NCBI GenBank assembly: GCA_039720395.1
Contig: CM077828.1
Coordinates: forward strand, 15,970,264 to 16,034,263
DNA: 64,000 nt
Direction of reading: 5' to 3'
Origin: Liquidambar formosana
Lineage: Eukaryota; Streptophyta; Magnoliopsida; Saxifragales; Altingiaceae
Shown here: one piece after another, positions 1 through 9,544 of the stretch
Layout of the letters: the number at the start of each line of letters is the position of its first letter
Position numbering within the stretch: the stretch's first letter is position 1
Program-made: the position numbers and the translations under genes
Notes under the pieces: model-generated
Told to the model about the DNA's origin: nothing
Database searches by the model: none
The model's input: only the letters and a program-made list of their open reading frames with translations

Positions 1-135
1 TTGTTTTCCTAAAACAAACTATTTTTAGGGTTTTCCTTGTTTCCTTTAAAAAATAAGGTGGCGACTCCTTTCCTTTTTCTTTTTCAAACCCACTTTCTTT
101 TCAATCCCTCGTGGGCCCAATTTTCGGGGTTCACA
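1..135 (+). repeat. 3' terminal 135 bp of the 5' LTR
   Basis: It is the same as 15021-15155 except for two transitions, at about 117 and 125, and ends in TTCACA. Two differences in 135 bp suggest a fairly young insertion, but the sample is too short for a date. Confidence 0.93.
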
Positions 136-138
136 ATT

Positions 139-156
139 TGGCGACTCCACTGGGGA
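139..156 (+). other. Primer binding site of the Tat element
   Basis: TGGCGACTCCACTGGGGA lies 3 bp after the LTR end. It begins with TGG, as expected for pairing to a tRNA CCA end. Ogre/Tat elements usually use a tRNA-Arg; that identity is recalled and not checked against a tRNA set. Confidence 0.8.
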
Positions 157-1012
157 TGTTGTGGGCTGGACTCTATAAAGTTTAATTGGGCTAGGTTAAT
201 TTCTTATGTTTAATTAAAATCAATCACATTGCATCCGCTTGATTGTGTGCTTTCATTTATTGCATTGTGTGCGCAAACTCTTGCATGTTAGGATCGATGT
301 CCCTCGATGTATCCTTGCCAACGATCGGCCTAGTCTCAACCTTAGTTTTCCTGATTCCATGTGTTGGGGCGAAAGCTATCAACCTCTCTTGCCTAGTACC
401 CTTGGGCTTGCCCTTGGGTATATTAAATGAGTTAATCACGTACTGCTGGACCCACGCGGCGTTCCTGATGCCACATGTGGTTAGGTATAAGGATTGCTCA
501 AGCAAGTGAAGGACCCTAGCCTACCCTTATCATTAGTCCATATAGACAGACTTGTAGGACACTACGGTCTCACCTTTATGCACCCACAATTGTTTGTAAT
601 GATGCTATGCCGTGTTTGTGGTGTGAGGCTTTATATCTTATGCCCTTAATATAGACCTTTAAACCCTAGCCTTCGTTAAGGCCATGGGTTAGGAGGAATA
701 AATTAAGGAAATAGGATGTAAAGCTATGTTTGTGATGTGCTAGTCCTAGGGGATTAATTAAACCTAATTGAAGGACTCTATGCCCTATTCTTTAAAACAT
801 ACCCTTAATCCATGACCCCTGTAAAGGTAATTGGATAAAAGGAATGAATTAATTGAACATGGTGTAGAGACCGAATTCATTAAGGAAAATATGGAGGTTT
901 AGGACAGATCCTTAGGCTAAAGGTTAAAACTTTTCTATCCATAGACGTGTTGGCTTGGATCCGCAATCCACAAGGGCGTCTAGTGAGTGTTGAGTCTACC
1001 CATCAGACAAAC
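157..1012 (+). other. Untranslated leader of the Tat element
   Basis: About 0.86 kb between the PBS and the first good gag ATG. Only short ORFs without recognisable similarity occur here. It probably holds packaging and dimerisation signals, which cannot be located by eye. Confidence 0.6.
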
Positions 1013-2263
1013 ATGGCCGACGAAAGAACTAGTGAGGGGCACTTTGACCTTGAGGCTTGCCTAAAAGCCATCATGGCCAAGCTTGACCATACCGCCGAGA
1101 CATCCGATACCGCATTGAAAATGGCTCAAGAGAACCAACAGAAGATGGCGGATCTTGAACAAAATGGCTCTAAGGCCCATTCCTCGGGTATACCTCATGG
1201 GGCTGGCACCGAAGAGGGACCTCAATCCAATGAGAACACCAAGACAAGGGGGGAAAGTAGCTCGAAACCTGAGGTCACCAACCTAGAAGGGGAAGCCAAG
1301 GGGAAAGGTACTAGCAGTGATTCCGTGTTAGCTAGCAAGGTAGAAGCATTGGAGAGAACTATAAAAGGAATCCGTAGGGCTGATGACATGGTCGATGTGC
1401 GGACTTTATCTCTGTTTCCAACGGCTCGCATTCCACTGCAATTCAAGATGCCGGAGTTAGAAAAGTTCGATGGGACGGGTTGCCCTAAGACTCATTTGAA
1501 GATGTATGTGCGAGCTATGCACCCTCGAGGGGCTACTGACGAGCTTTTAGCTCAAATGTTCCATGAAACCTTGGCCACTTCTGCTTTGAAATGGTTCTTA
1601 TCCTTGGATGAGAACAGAACTCAAACTTGGGAAGACATATGCAATGAGTTCTCAGAGCACTACAAGTATAACACAGAGGTGGACGTTACTCGAAGGGACC
1701 TAGAAACTACCAAGCAAGGGGCTCATGAAACTTTCTCCGCTTACATTACAAGGTGGAGACAAAAGGCGTCGAGAATGACGGATAGGCCGAATGAGGAGGA
1801 CCAAATTCAGTTAGTGGTTAAGAACCTGCTGCCCGTGTATCACAAGCACCTATTTGCCCACTATTTCCCAAATTTCAAAGCTCTCATTGGGGCTGGCACG
1901 CAGGTTGAAGATGCTATCAATGATGGGACAATCAAGACTGAGGAAGTGAGGAGTCGCAAGACAAACTTTACTGGGAAGAACAATGCCGAGGTCAACACCA
2001 TAACTCAACCAATCCAACCCTTTTCTCTCAATGATGTCAACCCACCTCGCCAATTCACTGACCTATTCATGCCACTCGAAAGAGTCCTTGAAAAGCTCAT
2101 AAGTCGTGACCTATTGAAGCCACTCGACCCAAGACCTCCACCAAATCCCTTACCCAAGAGCTATAATGAGAATGAGTACTGCAAGTACCACCAATCCAAA
2201 GGCCATGCCACCAATCGCTGTATTCGCCTTCGCCACCAAGTCCAAGACCTCATTGACAAGTAA
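1013..2263 (+). CDS. gag: Retrotransposon Gag protein (N-terminal part)
   Basis: Gag forms the virus-like particle of the element. The first ATG of the frame, at 1013, gives a protein starting MADERTSEG; the frame is open upstream to 947 but without an ATG. A charged, Ser/Gly-rich N-terminal third precedes the retrotransposon gag domain (about 1440-1920), with typical FDGTG, W-rich and ETFSAYITRW stretches. Near the end is a metal-binding-like knuckle, YC-x2-H-x6-H-x3-C. The ORF stops at TAA 2261-2263, but the same frame stays open after it into the protease ORF, so this stop looks like a nonsense change inside one gag-pro frame. A readthrough stop is the alternative. Confidence 0.85.
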   Translation: MADERTSEGHFDLEACLKAIMAKLDHTAETSDTALKMAQENQQKMADLEQNGSKAHSSGIPHGAGTEEGPQSNENTKTRGESSSKPEVTNLEGEAKGKGTSSDSVLASKVEALERTIKGIRRADDMVDVRTLSLFPTARIPLQFKMPELEKFDGTGCPKTHLKMYVRAMHPRGATDELLAQMFHETLATSALKWFLSLDENRTQTWEDICNEFSEHYKYNTEVDVTRRDLETTKQGAHETFSAYITRWRQKASRMTDRPNEEDQIQLVVKNLLPVYHKHLFAHYFPNFKALIGAGTQVEDAINDGTIKTEEVRSRKTNFTGKNNAEVNTITQPIQPFSLNDVNPPRQFTDLFMPLERVLEKLISRDLLKPLDPRPPPNPLPKSYNENEYCKYHQSKGHATNRCIRLRHQVQDLIDK

Positions 2264-2407
2264 GTCATTTCACCACCAACCCGTCCAAATGTCACCCGTA
2301 ATCCTCTCCCATCACACAACAACACACCCCCACCTAACACCATAAATGCCATTGGGGTTGAATCCTCTCGCCCTCGCCATCCCATAAAACAATACACTCC
2401 GCTCCCC

Positions 2408-4351
2408 ATGACCTTAACCCGTCTCTTCACCATTTGCCGCAATAACAGCCTTATCATGCCACTTCCACCAAAGCCAAGACCATCAACCCCTCACCAATAT
2501 TGCCAATACCATCGTGCACCCGGCCATGACACCGAGGCTTGTTCTATACTAAAGAAGATCATCCAAGACCTCATTGACCAAAAGGTTTTGTTGTTGCCAA
2601 AGAAATCTATCCAACAAGAGCTGAAAGAAAGATATGAAGCAGGGGATCCTCAGGTTGGCCTATTAGGTGAAGCGTCGGGGAAATATGATTACTATGTGCT
2701 GTACTCAAGCCCAAGTCCGATATCAGATGAGCCGATAGTCCCTTCAGGTTGGGATGACTTGCCGACAGAGATGGAGAGCATCGACATGATAGAATGGGAT
2801 GACTTGATGAATGACTCCGAGGAAGTCCATGACATATGGGCTAGCGATGATGAGTTAAACCATATAACCAAAGGGGGTCGTCATTTCAAGCCCCCCCACC
2901 TAGAATCTGAAAATCCGTTGGAAGATTTGGAAGGGCAGAGGCGTCCTAGCTTGCAAGAAAAAGAGGATGAAGTGCTTAGGCAGCTGAAGAAGACCAATGC
3001 CAACATTACTATTTGGGGCTTGCTCATGGCCTCGCATAAGCACAGACAGACCGTGTTGAAACTGTTGAATCAGATACAAGTGCCTGTTGACACATCCCCC
3101 GAGGGATTGGTACATTTGGTGAATCCAACTCCCAAGAACTCAACCATTGTGTTCACCAATGTAGACCTACCTAAAAGCGGGCCGAGCCATTCTCAAGCTC
3201 TCTATGTGACCGTTGACACTATGGGGAAGAGGGTTCCCACCGTTCTTATCGACAATGGGTCCGCACTGAATGTATGTCCTCTCCGAACTGCCACTGTTTT
3301 GGGTTTGGGACCCACTGATTTCACGCCATCTGGGCAGACTGTAAGAGCTTATGACAACACCCGCCGAGAAGTAATAGGGGTAGTTACTTTGCCTCTTATC
3401 ATGGGACCCACTGAATTTAGGGTAGAATTCCAAGTGTTGGATGTGCCGTCATGTTTCAACTTGCTGTTGGGCCGACCTTGGATCCATCCTGCTGGGGCTG
3501 TACCATCTTCACTCCATCAAAAGGTGAAGTTTCCTTACGAAGGGGCCATAGTAACACTTCAAGGGGACTATGAATTGAAACTCGCAGGTGTGCCTATATG
3601 TGAGATACAACCCGAATCAGCAGCGATACCGCTATCTGGGTTTGACTATGTCCAATGCATTAAAAAAGAGCTCGAAAAGGGTGAATTAATACCCTTGGAC
3701 TTTTGTCCCCATGGCAACTTGCATGTTGGTGAAATCATGAGAAGAATGAGTTTCTTTCCAGGCATGGGGCTAGGGCGTCGCCAACAAGGGATCCCTACGT
3801 CTATTCAAAGCCGTGTCACCTCATACACCTTCGGGCTAGGATATGAGCCCTCTAGAAATGATTATGTGGAAATGCTGAAGAGGAATAAAGAGAAAGTAAG
3901 AGCCAAAGCCGAGGGAAGGGTGCCAGACCTGAGGATCTCGCCATATCGACCTACTTTGAATGGTTACTTCGTCAAAGAAGGGGATGATTTTCTATATTGC
4001 GGGTTTCCAGAACCCACCTTTGACCAAGCTACCAAGATCCGAGTTCCGGGTTTTGAAATCTTCTTCACCGAATGGTATCCAATCACAGCTGAAATGGTGG
4101 ATGATGAAGCCATCAATAATGAGTTCTGGGAAAAGAAAGAGGAAGACTGGGCAGAGAACCTCGACGCAGGGGCTATGACTGAAATGTTCCAAGATATGAT
4201 CCTCACCGTGGAAGACTCGACCATTGAAGAACTCCAGGGTTCGTCCATTAGCCATGCTACCGTGCCATTCCTGAATTGGTACCTTGAATGTGGTTTCATT
4301 GCGGAGATCCATGAAGAAGAAGACCTTGGCCTACCTGATAGCAGCTTGTAG
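2408..4351 (+). CDS. pro: Gag C-terminus plus aspartic protease
   Basis: This continues the gag frame (open from 2264; first ATG 2408). A second Y-C-x2-H-x6-H-x3-C knuckle near 2497-2550 is a duplicate of the one that ends the upstream ORF, including a following QDLID motif. The aspartic protease lies at about 3170-3500, with active-site motif IDNGSALN and the later LLLGRPW motif. DNGS replaces the usual D-S/T-G; Tat-group proteases often show such variants. A G-patch-like GMGLGRRQQG follows near 3760, then an acidic tail. The ORF ends in TAG 4349-4351. The RT ORF downstream is in the same frame, 187 bp away. Confidence 0.85.
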   Translation: MTLTRLFTICRNNSLIMPLPPKPRPSTPHQYCQYHRAPGHDTEACSILKKIIQDLIDQKVLLLPKKSIQQELKERYEAGDPQVGLLGEASGKYDYYVLYSSPSPISDEPIVPSGWDDLPTEMESIDMIEWDDLMNDSEEVHDIWASDDELNHITKGGRHFKPPHLESENPLEDLEGQRRPSLQEKEDEVLRQLKKTNANITIWGLLMASHKHRQTVLKLLNQIQVPVDTSPEGLVHLVNPTPKNSTIVFTNVDLPKSGPSHSQALYVTVDTMGKRVPTVLIDNGSALNVCPLRTATVLGLGPTDFTPSGQTVRAYDNTRREVIGVVTLPLIMGPTEFRVEFQVLDVPSCFNLLLGRPWIHPAGAVPSSLHQKVKFPYEGAIVTLQGDYELKLAGVPICEIQPESAAIPLSGFDYVQCIKKELEKGELIPLDFCPHGNLHVGEIMRRMSFFPGMGLGRRQQGIPTSIQSRVTSYTFGLGYEPSRNDYVEMLKRNKEKVRAKAEGRVPDLRISPYRPTLNGYFVKEGDDFLYCGFPEPTFDQATKIRVPGFEIFFTEWYPITAEMVDDEAINNEFWEKKEEDWAENLDAGAMTEMFQDMILTVEDSTIEELQGSSISHATVPFLNWYLECGFIAEIHEEEDLGLPDSSL

Positions 4352-4518
4352 GTGTCTTAGTTTAGTAATATTTCCCTAATTCAATAAGATGTATCTACTT
4401 TACTCACTTTGTGGAGTCATAGTATTGATACAGATTTGTTTGTTTTCCTTCTTTCTTTTGTGTGTCATTCCCATTATTCCTAGTCAATAAAGTGTGCTTT
4501 CTTTCTCTATATATGCAG
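4279..4518 (+). other. Candidate intron between protease and RT ORFs
   Basis: The acceptor is good: a T-rich tract then TATATGCAG|TG at 4518. A GT at 4279 (TTG|GTACCT) gives a 240-nt intron, a multiple of three, whose removal joins the protease frame to the RT frame without a stop and takes out the TAG at 4349. Ogre elements are known to splice an intron at this place. The donor matches the consensus only moderately and other donors are possible. Confidence 0.4.
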
Positions 4519-4537
4519 TGTCTCTTTTCTCTCCTCT

Positions 4538-7486
4538 ATGGATATTTATGGCATGGATATAGATCCTAGGAACGATGTCCCCCCGGAGCTCGTTGAGCAA
4601 AGGAAAAGGGGCGTCACCGAACCTAATATGGATGAATTGGAATCAATCAACTTAGGGACGAATGAATTGCCAAGAATAGTTAAAATTGGGAAAACCCTCT
4701 CCCCCGTTGAAAAAGAAAAGATGATCTCCCTCTTGAAAGCCAACATTATGTCTTTTGCATGGTCTTATGAAGACATGCCTGGTATTGACCCCGATATTGT
4801 GCAACACTATATCCCCACCAATTCCCTAAAGAAGCCGGTAAAGCAGAAACTCAGAAGATTAAAACCAGAATGGGCCCTAAAAGTAAAAGAAGAGGTAACT
4901 AAACAACTAGACGCGGGTTTCCTTCAAGTTGTGGAGTACCCCGAGTGGTTGTCGAATATAGTGCCTGTGCCTAAAAAAGATGGGAAAGTGAGGATGTGTG
5001 TCGATTTCCGAGATCTCAACGCCGCGAGCCCTAAGGATGACTTTCCTTTACCCCATATCGACGTGTTGGTGGATAGTACAGTGGGACATGCACTCCTCTC
5101 CTTCATGGACGGATTCTCCGGGTATAACCAGATAAAGATGGCGCCACAAGACATGGAGAAAACAGCCTTTATCACGCAATGGGGAACGTACTGTTACAAG
5201 GTAATGCCTTTTGGCTTAAGAAACGCTGGGGCTACTTACCAAAGAGCAGCTACGACCCTATTGCATGATATGATCCATAAGGAAGTCGAGGTTTACGTCG
5301 ATGATATGATCGTGAAGTCCGTGGATAGGGAAGGGCATTTCAAGGCACTAGAGAAATTCTTAGAGCGAGCAAAAAAGTACAATCTCCATCTCAACCCACA
5401 AAAGTGTGCTTTCGGCGTCACTGCAGGCAAGCTATTGGGGTTTATGATCACTCAGAGAGGTATCGAAGTGGACCCAGGGAAGATAAAAGCTATTGTGGAG
5501 ATGGAGCCGCCTAGCACTGAGAAGCAAATACGGGGTTTTCTGGGAAGAGTTCAATACATAAGCCGATTCATTGCCAACTTAACCATGGTTTGCGAACCAA
5601 TCTTCAAATTGCTTAAGAAAGGTGTGCAAAAAGTATGGAACGAAGAATGCCAAGAGGCCTTTGAGACCATTAAGAGATACTTGAGCAATCCTCCAATCTT
5701 AGTTCCCCCACGGCAAGGTGCGCCACTTTTGTTATACTTAACGGTCACCGAAACCGCGACGGGAGCTTTGTTAGCTCAATATCTCGAAGGGTCTACGAAG
5801 GAGAATGCCATCTACTACCTAAGCAAGAAAATGACAGACTATGAAGTGAAGTACAATGCAATTGAAAAAGCTTGTGTAGCACTAGTATGGGCGACGCAGA
5901 AACTCCGGCACTACATAATGTCCTTCGAAGTGTTCTTGATAAGTCGCATGGACCCGTTGAAGTACCTGGTAGAAAGGCCAGTATTGTCATTCAGAACTGC
6001 TCGATGGTCAATTCTCCTCAACGAATTCGACATCAAGTACGTGAATCAGAAGTCTATCAAGGGGAGCGTCATCGCAGACTACCTAGCCAGCTGTCCTGTG
6101 TCATCATCTGCTCCATTCAACGATCAGTTCCCAGACGAGGACGTGCTAGAGATTGGCAGAAAAATTTGGAGAGTATACTTCGATGGGGCAGCCAATAAGA
6201 AAGGTTATGGGATAGGAGTCCTGCTGGTCTCACCCGAAGAGGCAATTACACCGTTGGCGGTCAAGTTGGGGTTCGAAGCCACCAACAACATTGCTGAATA
6301 TGAGGCCTGTATCCTAGCATTGGAAGCGGCACTTGAATTGGGGATCAAAGAATTGGAAGTGTTCGGGGACTTGGCGCTAATCATTTGTCAGATAAAAGGG
6401 GAATGGAAAACTCGAGATGAGAAATTGTTGCCTTACCATGCCTATCTGGAAGCTCTAACCAAGGAGTTCTCAGAGATAGAGTTCAACTACCTTTCAAGAA
6501 ACAAGAACCAGTTCGCCGATGCCTTGGCGACCCTAGCATCCATGGTGGAGATACCTGAAAGGGGAAATGTGAAGCCGTTGGTGATAGAATGCCGAGACAA
6601 GCCTGTGTACTGTTGTGCAATCCGAGGAGGAGAGGTAAATGATGGCCGTCCGTGGTTCCATGACATAAAGAAGTTCATTGAAGAAAGGGAATACCCAGAA
6701 GGAGCATCTCGTATCGATAGAAAAACCCTAAGGCGGTTGGCGAGTCACTATGTACTTTGTGGAGGAAAGCTATATCGGAGATCATACGACGGGATCCACC
6801 TGCTGTGTGTCACCGAGGAGGAAGCCGAGCATCTGATTAAAGAAATCCATGAAGGGACAGGGGCTCCGCATATGAATGGCTATATGTTAGCTAAGAAAAT
6901 CATGAGGTTAGGCTATTATTGGTCCACCATGGAAAGAGACTACCACGCACATGTCAAGAAGTGCCACAAATGCCAACTGTTCGCCAGTGGACAACATTTG
7001 CCTTCTATGCCTTTAACGAGTATGTCGTCACCTTGGCCATTCGCGGTGTGGGGGATAGATATCATCGGACAGATCAAGCCAAAGGCATCAAATGGGCATG
7101 AATACATCCTGGTTGCCATCGACTACTTCACTAAGTGGGTGGAAGCAGCGTCCTTCAAGACCTTGAATTCCAAGAAGGTAGCACAGTTCATACAGCACAG
7201 CATCATCTATCGATATGGGGTACCGCATGAAGTTATCTCAGACAATGGCCAGCACTTTCAGAAAGAAACCCATGAGCTCTTGCAAAAGTACGGCATAGTT
7301 CACCATCTGTCATCACCATACCGTCCTCAGACTAATGGAGCGGTGGAAGCAGCTAACAAGAACATCAAGAAGATACTACAGAAGACTGCGGACTCGCACA
7401 CAGACTGGCATGAGAAGTTGCCATTGGCTTTATGGGGTTACAGAACATCAATAAGGTCGTCAACAGGGGCTACCCTTATTCTCTAG
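4538..7486 (+). CDS. pol: Pol polyprotein: RT, RNase H, archaeal-type RNase H, integrase (truncated by frameshift)
   Basis: Drives reverse transcription and integration. Domains in order: reverse transcriptase with the YVDDMIVKS active site (about residues 247-255) and MPFGLRNAGATYQ; a first RNase H of gypsy type (about 395-510) with weakened catalytic motifs; a second RNase H of archaeal type (about 545-670) starting VYFDGAANKKG with GDLALI and FADALATLA; integrase zinc finger HEG...H...C-HKC (about 770-810); integrase core with WGIDIIG, ISDNGQHF and TNGAVEAANKN supplying D, D and E. The frame is lost just after STGAT (about 7470) by what looks like loss of one C in a CCCC run, and a stop follows at 7484-7486. 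The remaining integrase C-terminus is in the next frame. Confidence 0.92.
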   Translation: MDIYGMDIDPRNDVPPELVEQRKRGVTEPNMDELESINLGTNELPRIVKIGKTLSPVEKEKMISLLKANIMSFAWSYEDMPGIDPDIVQHYIPTNSLKKPVKQKLRRLKPEWALKVKEEVTKQLDAGFLQVVEYPEWLSNIVPVPKKDGKVRMCVDFRDLNAASPKDDFPLPHIDVLVDSTVGHALLSFMDGFSGYNQIKMAPQDMEKTAFITQWGTYCYKVMPFGLRNAGATYQRAATTLLHDMIHKEVEVYVDDMIVKSVDREGHFKALEKFLERAKKYNLHLNPQKCAFGVTAGKLLGFMITQRGIEVDPGKIKAIVEMEPPSTEKQIRGFLGRVQYISRFIANLTMVCEPIFKLLKKGVQKVWNEECQEAFETIKRYLSNPPILVPPRQGAPLLLYLTVTETATGALLAQYLEGSTKENAIYYLSKKMTDYEVKYNAIEKACVALVWATQKLRHYIMSFEVFLISRMDPLKYLVERPVLSFRTARWSILLNEFDIKYVNQKSIKGSVIADYLASCPVSSSAPFNDQFPDEDVLEIGRKIWRVYFDGAANKKGYGIGVLLVSPEEAITPLAVKLGFEATNNIAEYEACILALEAALELGIKELEVFGDLALIICQIKGEWKTRDEKLLPYHAYLEALTKEFSEIEFNYLSRNKNQFADALATLASMVEIPERGNVKPLVIECRDKPVYCCAIRGGEVNDGRPWFHDIKKFIEEREYPEGASRIDRKTLRRLASHYVLCGGKLYRRSYDGIHLLCVTEEEAEHLIKEIHEGTGAPHMNGYMLAKKIMRLGYYWSTMERDYHAHVKKCHKCQLFASGQHLPSMPLTSMSSPWPFAVWGIDIIGQIKPKASNGHEYILVAIDYFTKWVEAASFKTLNSKKVAQFIQHSIIYRYGVPHEVISDNGQHFQKETHELLQKYGIVHHLSSPYRPQTNGAVEAANKNIKKILQKTADSHTDWHEKLPLALWGYRTSIRSSTGATLIL

Positions 7487-7487
7487 T

Positions 7488-7896
7488 TTATGGAATGGAG
7501 GCCGTGTTGCCAGTTGAATTAGAGGTTCCTTCACTAAGGGTTGCCGTGGAGAGCCAGATAACAGAAGTGGACTAGGTTAAGAGCCGCTATGATGAGTTAG
7601 CTTTGCTGGATGAAAGGCGTTTAAGGGCGCTGTATCATGTTCAGGGGTATCAACGGAGAGTTGCCAGAGCATTCAACAAGCATGTCAAAGATCGAGGTCT
7701 AAAGAAAGGGGATGTAGTGCTGAAAGAAATCAGAGCTCCAGTGTTCGATCCGCGGGGAAAATTCAAGCCAAGTTGGGGTGAGCCATACATTATCAAAGAG
7801 ATATTGCCAGCAGGGGCTGTTCGCCTCATGGATTTAGATGGAATTGAGTTCGCTCGTCCAACTAATTTGGATCAATTGAAGAAATATCATGTTTGA
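7488..7896 (+). pseudogene. Integrase C-terminal fragment in shifted frame
   Basis: It continues the integrase in frame 1 after the deletion near 7470. It carries YGMEAVLP, a Tat/gypsy integrase C-terminal motif, and KPSWGEPYIIKE plus a LMDLDG ending typical of this lineage. An in-frame TAG at 7573-7575 follows a GAC codon; TGG to TAG is the simplest cause. An open stretch from 7603 to 7896 remains. Two separate breaks mean the lesion is not a sequencing slip at one place. Confidence 0.85.
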
Positions 7897-8194
7897 AGCC
7901 TGCTAGGTTGAAAACCCGTAAGGGCGGCCTAGGCAAAAGTTAAGGCATAAGAACTACGTAAGACCTGATTCTCCATTCAAAAACAAAAAAAACAAAACAA
8001 AAACAAAAAAAAAAAAAGAAGAAAAAACCATGGAGATACGTAGGCAACCCATAAAGTTACCTTGGGTGCGGTCTAAATCAAACAAGAAAATCCCAAATTT
8101 GATTTATTATTGGCAATTTATGCAAAACTAAAATTGATTGACATAGCAATTCATTGGTATTAAGTAAAAGAACTATAAATATGCCATAAATATC
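7897..8194 (+). other. Spacer between pol and antisense ORF
   Basis: Non-coding, with an A-rich run (about 7980-8030) and the TACGTAGGCAACCC-type motif that often follows pol in Tat elements. No gene is seen. Confidence 0.5.
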
Positions 8195-8665
8195 CTATTC
8201 TATTTTCTTGAGCCTCTTTGCAGCTCGTTCCTCAGCTTTCTTCTTCTCTCTTTCATGTCTTCTTTTCTTCCTCAAGTCATGTTCATAAGCTGCTGTCACT
8301 GCTTCCATAATATCTTCTCTGCAAGATCCAAGTTCGTTGTTCTTGATAAGTCCAAAAATCCTTTCTCTTCGAGTAGTCTCTCTCTCACCTAAATTGCTTT
8401 TCAACCATTCCTTATACTCGGGGCTCATCATATATGGACCATCAGTATTCGTAACTTGGGTTAGTATCAACTTGCTAGGCCATCGGTCCTTCGCCCAAGT
8501 CACTACAGAAAGACCCGCGGGCACCACAGGATAGTCACCTTTCAAGGAAGTGGGTATGGTTTGTATGGCGCCCATCTGACGCAGAACCCTTGAAGGCCAA
8601 TAGAAGGAAGTAGACCTCAGTCCTATGAGTCTCACCATGGCGCATCCAGAAGTCCGCAGAAGCAC
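8195..8665 (-). pseudogene. Downstream part of the antisense ORF (after TAG)
   Basis: Same frame as the antisense ORF above it and directly contiguous; the two are separated only by TAG 8666-8668. It codes about 156 aa ending in a highly basic, Arg/Lys/Glu-rich tail (KKRRHEREKKKAEERAAKR), which looks like a coiled coil or nuclear signal. Translation would need readthrough or an intact sister copy. The function is unknown. Confidence 0.65.
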
Positions 8666-9484
8666 CTAGTCACTGCAGCCCCATATGAATACAAACCACT
8701 TGACACTCCTCCAAGAAAGGGTTTGGTAGTAACCTAGCCAATCTCTCAATGAAAATTGCCCAGGTAATTCAATGTGGCGAAGGCAGTAATGCTGGGGCTT
8801 GTATGGTGTAATGGCAACTGGTGACAAGAAATTCAGTCTTTCAAGCAACCACATCTGCAGTAGAATGGGGCTACCTCCTAAAGGAACCTTTGGGTCCTTA
8901 TGAGTTTTATCCAAACCATTCAGGGTTTCAGCTAGCACCATGGGAATCAAGTTATGGCCCTTGGCAAGGAGAGGAATCAAGTCACAGATTTGAATGGGAA
9001 CATGTGGAGTACCAGTGGAAATAAGAAAACGACCAATGAGGCAAAAGGCAAGAGCATGCTTAATAGGAAAGGTAAAATTCAGAATACCTTTACTATCACA
9101 AGCTAAAAAAGAGGTTGCCAATTTCATCAAGTCTACCATATGGTCCTTTACAAACGTAGAGGCATATTGTGAGTGAATCCCAAGTAGATTGGAGAAAGAA
9201 GTAAGAAAGCTTGGGCGAGGAGTAGGGAGAATGAAAGGACCTACCGTTGAAACTCCATACAATGCACAGAATTCCTCCATGGTTGGGCACAGTTCTTCAT
9301 AGTTGAAGCGGAACACATGAACTTGAGGATCCCAAAAATATGTAGCAGCAGTCAAGAGGTTCGTTTCAAGCCTCACATGCCTCAAGGAGAGCAATGGATC
9401 CAAGCCAAAGCACTTGAACTCAGATTTTGCTTCAGCACTCATAACTCTCAAAAACCCTCCTAAAAATTTGTCTAGAGCCTCCAT
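8666..9484 (-). CDS. Antisense extra ORF of Tat element, plant-mobile-domain-like
   Basis: Runs opposite to gag-pol, from ATG 9482-9484 to TAG 8666-8668 (272 aa). Motifs such as LLTAATYFWDP, FRFNYEELCPTMEEFCALYGV and the HALAFCLIGRFL block resemble the plant mobile domain-like proteins (a family also found as free plant genes). Extra antisense ORFs with this type of domain are described for Tat/Ogre elements between integrase and 3' LTR, the position seen here. A TATA box at about 9533-9541 on the same strand suggests a separate transcript. The role is unknown; a regulatory or nuclear role has been proposed for such ORFs but is not proven. Confidence 0.75.
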   Translation of the reverse strand: MEALDKFLGGFLRVMSAEAKSEFKCFGLDPLLSLRHVRLETNLLTAATYFWDPQVHVFRFNYEELCPTMEEFCALYGVSTVGPFILPTPRPSFLTSFSNLLGIHSQYASTFVKDHMVDLMKLATSFLACDSKGILNFTFPIKHALAFCLIGRFLISTGTPHVPIQICDLIPLLAKGHNLIPMVLAETLNGLDKTHKDPKVPLGGSPILLQMWLLERLNFLSPVAITPYKPQHYCLRHIELPGQFSLRDWLGYYQTLSWRSVKWFVFIWGCSD

Positions 9485-9532
9485 AATTTCTAATGAATGA
9501 ATACAAGTAGGTTTAGGAACCTCTTGGATGTG

Positions 9533-9542
9533 TTTTTATAGG
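9533..9542 (-). promoter_or_regulatory. TATA box for the antisense ORF
   Basis: On the minus strand CTATAAAAACA lies about 50 bp before the ATG at 9484, the spacing expected for a plant core promoter with a leader of roughly 20-25 nt. Confidence 0.45.
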
Positions 9543-9544
9543 GA

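Noticed and set aside
947..1012. Gag start at 947
   Set aside because: It is a TTG codon; the first ATG of the frame is 1013.
8195..9484. Envelope gene of a retrovirus-like element
   Set aside because: It is antisense, has no signal peptide or membrane segment and resembles plant mobile-domain proteins.
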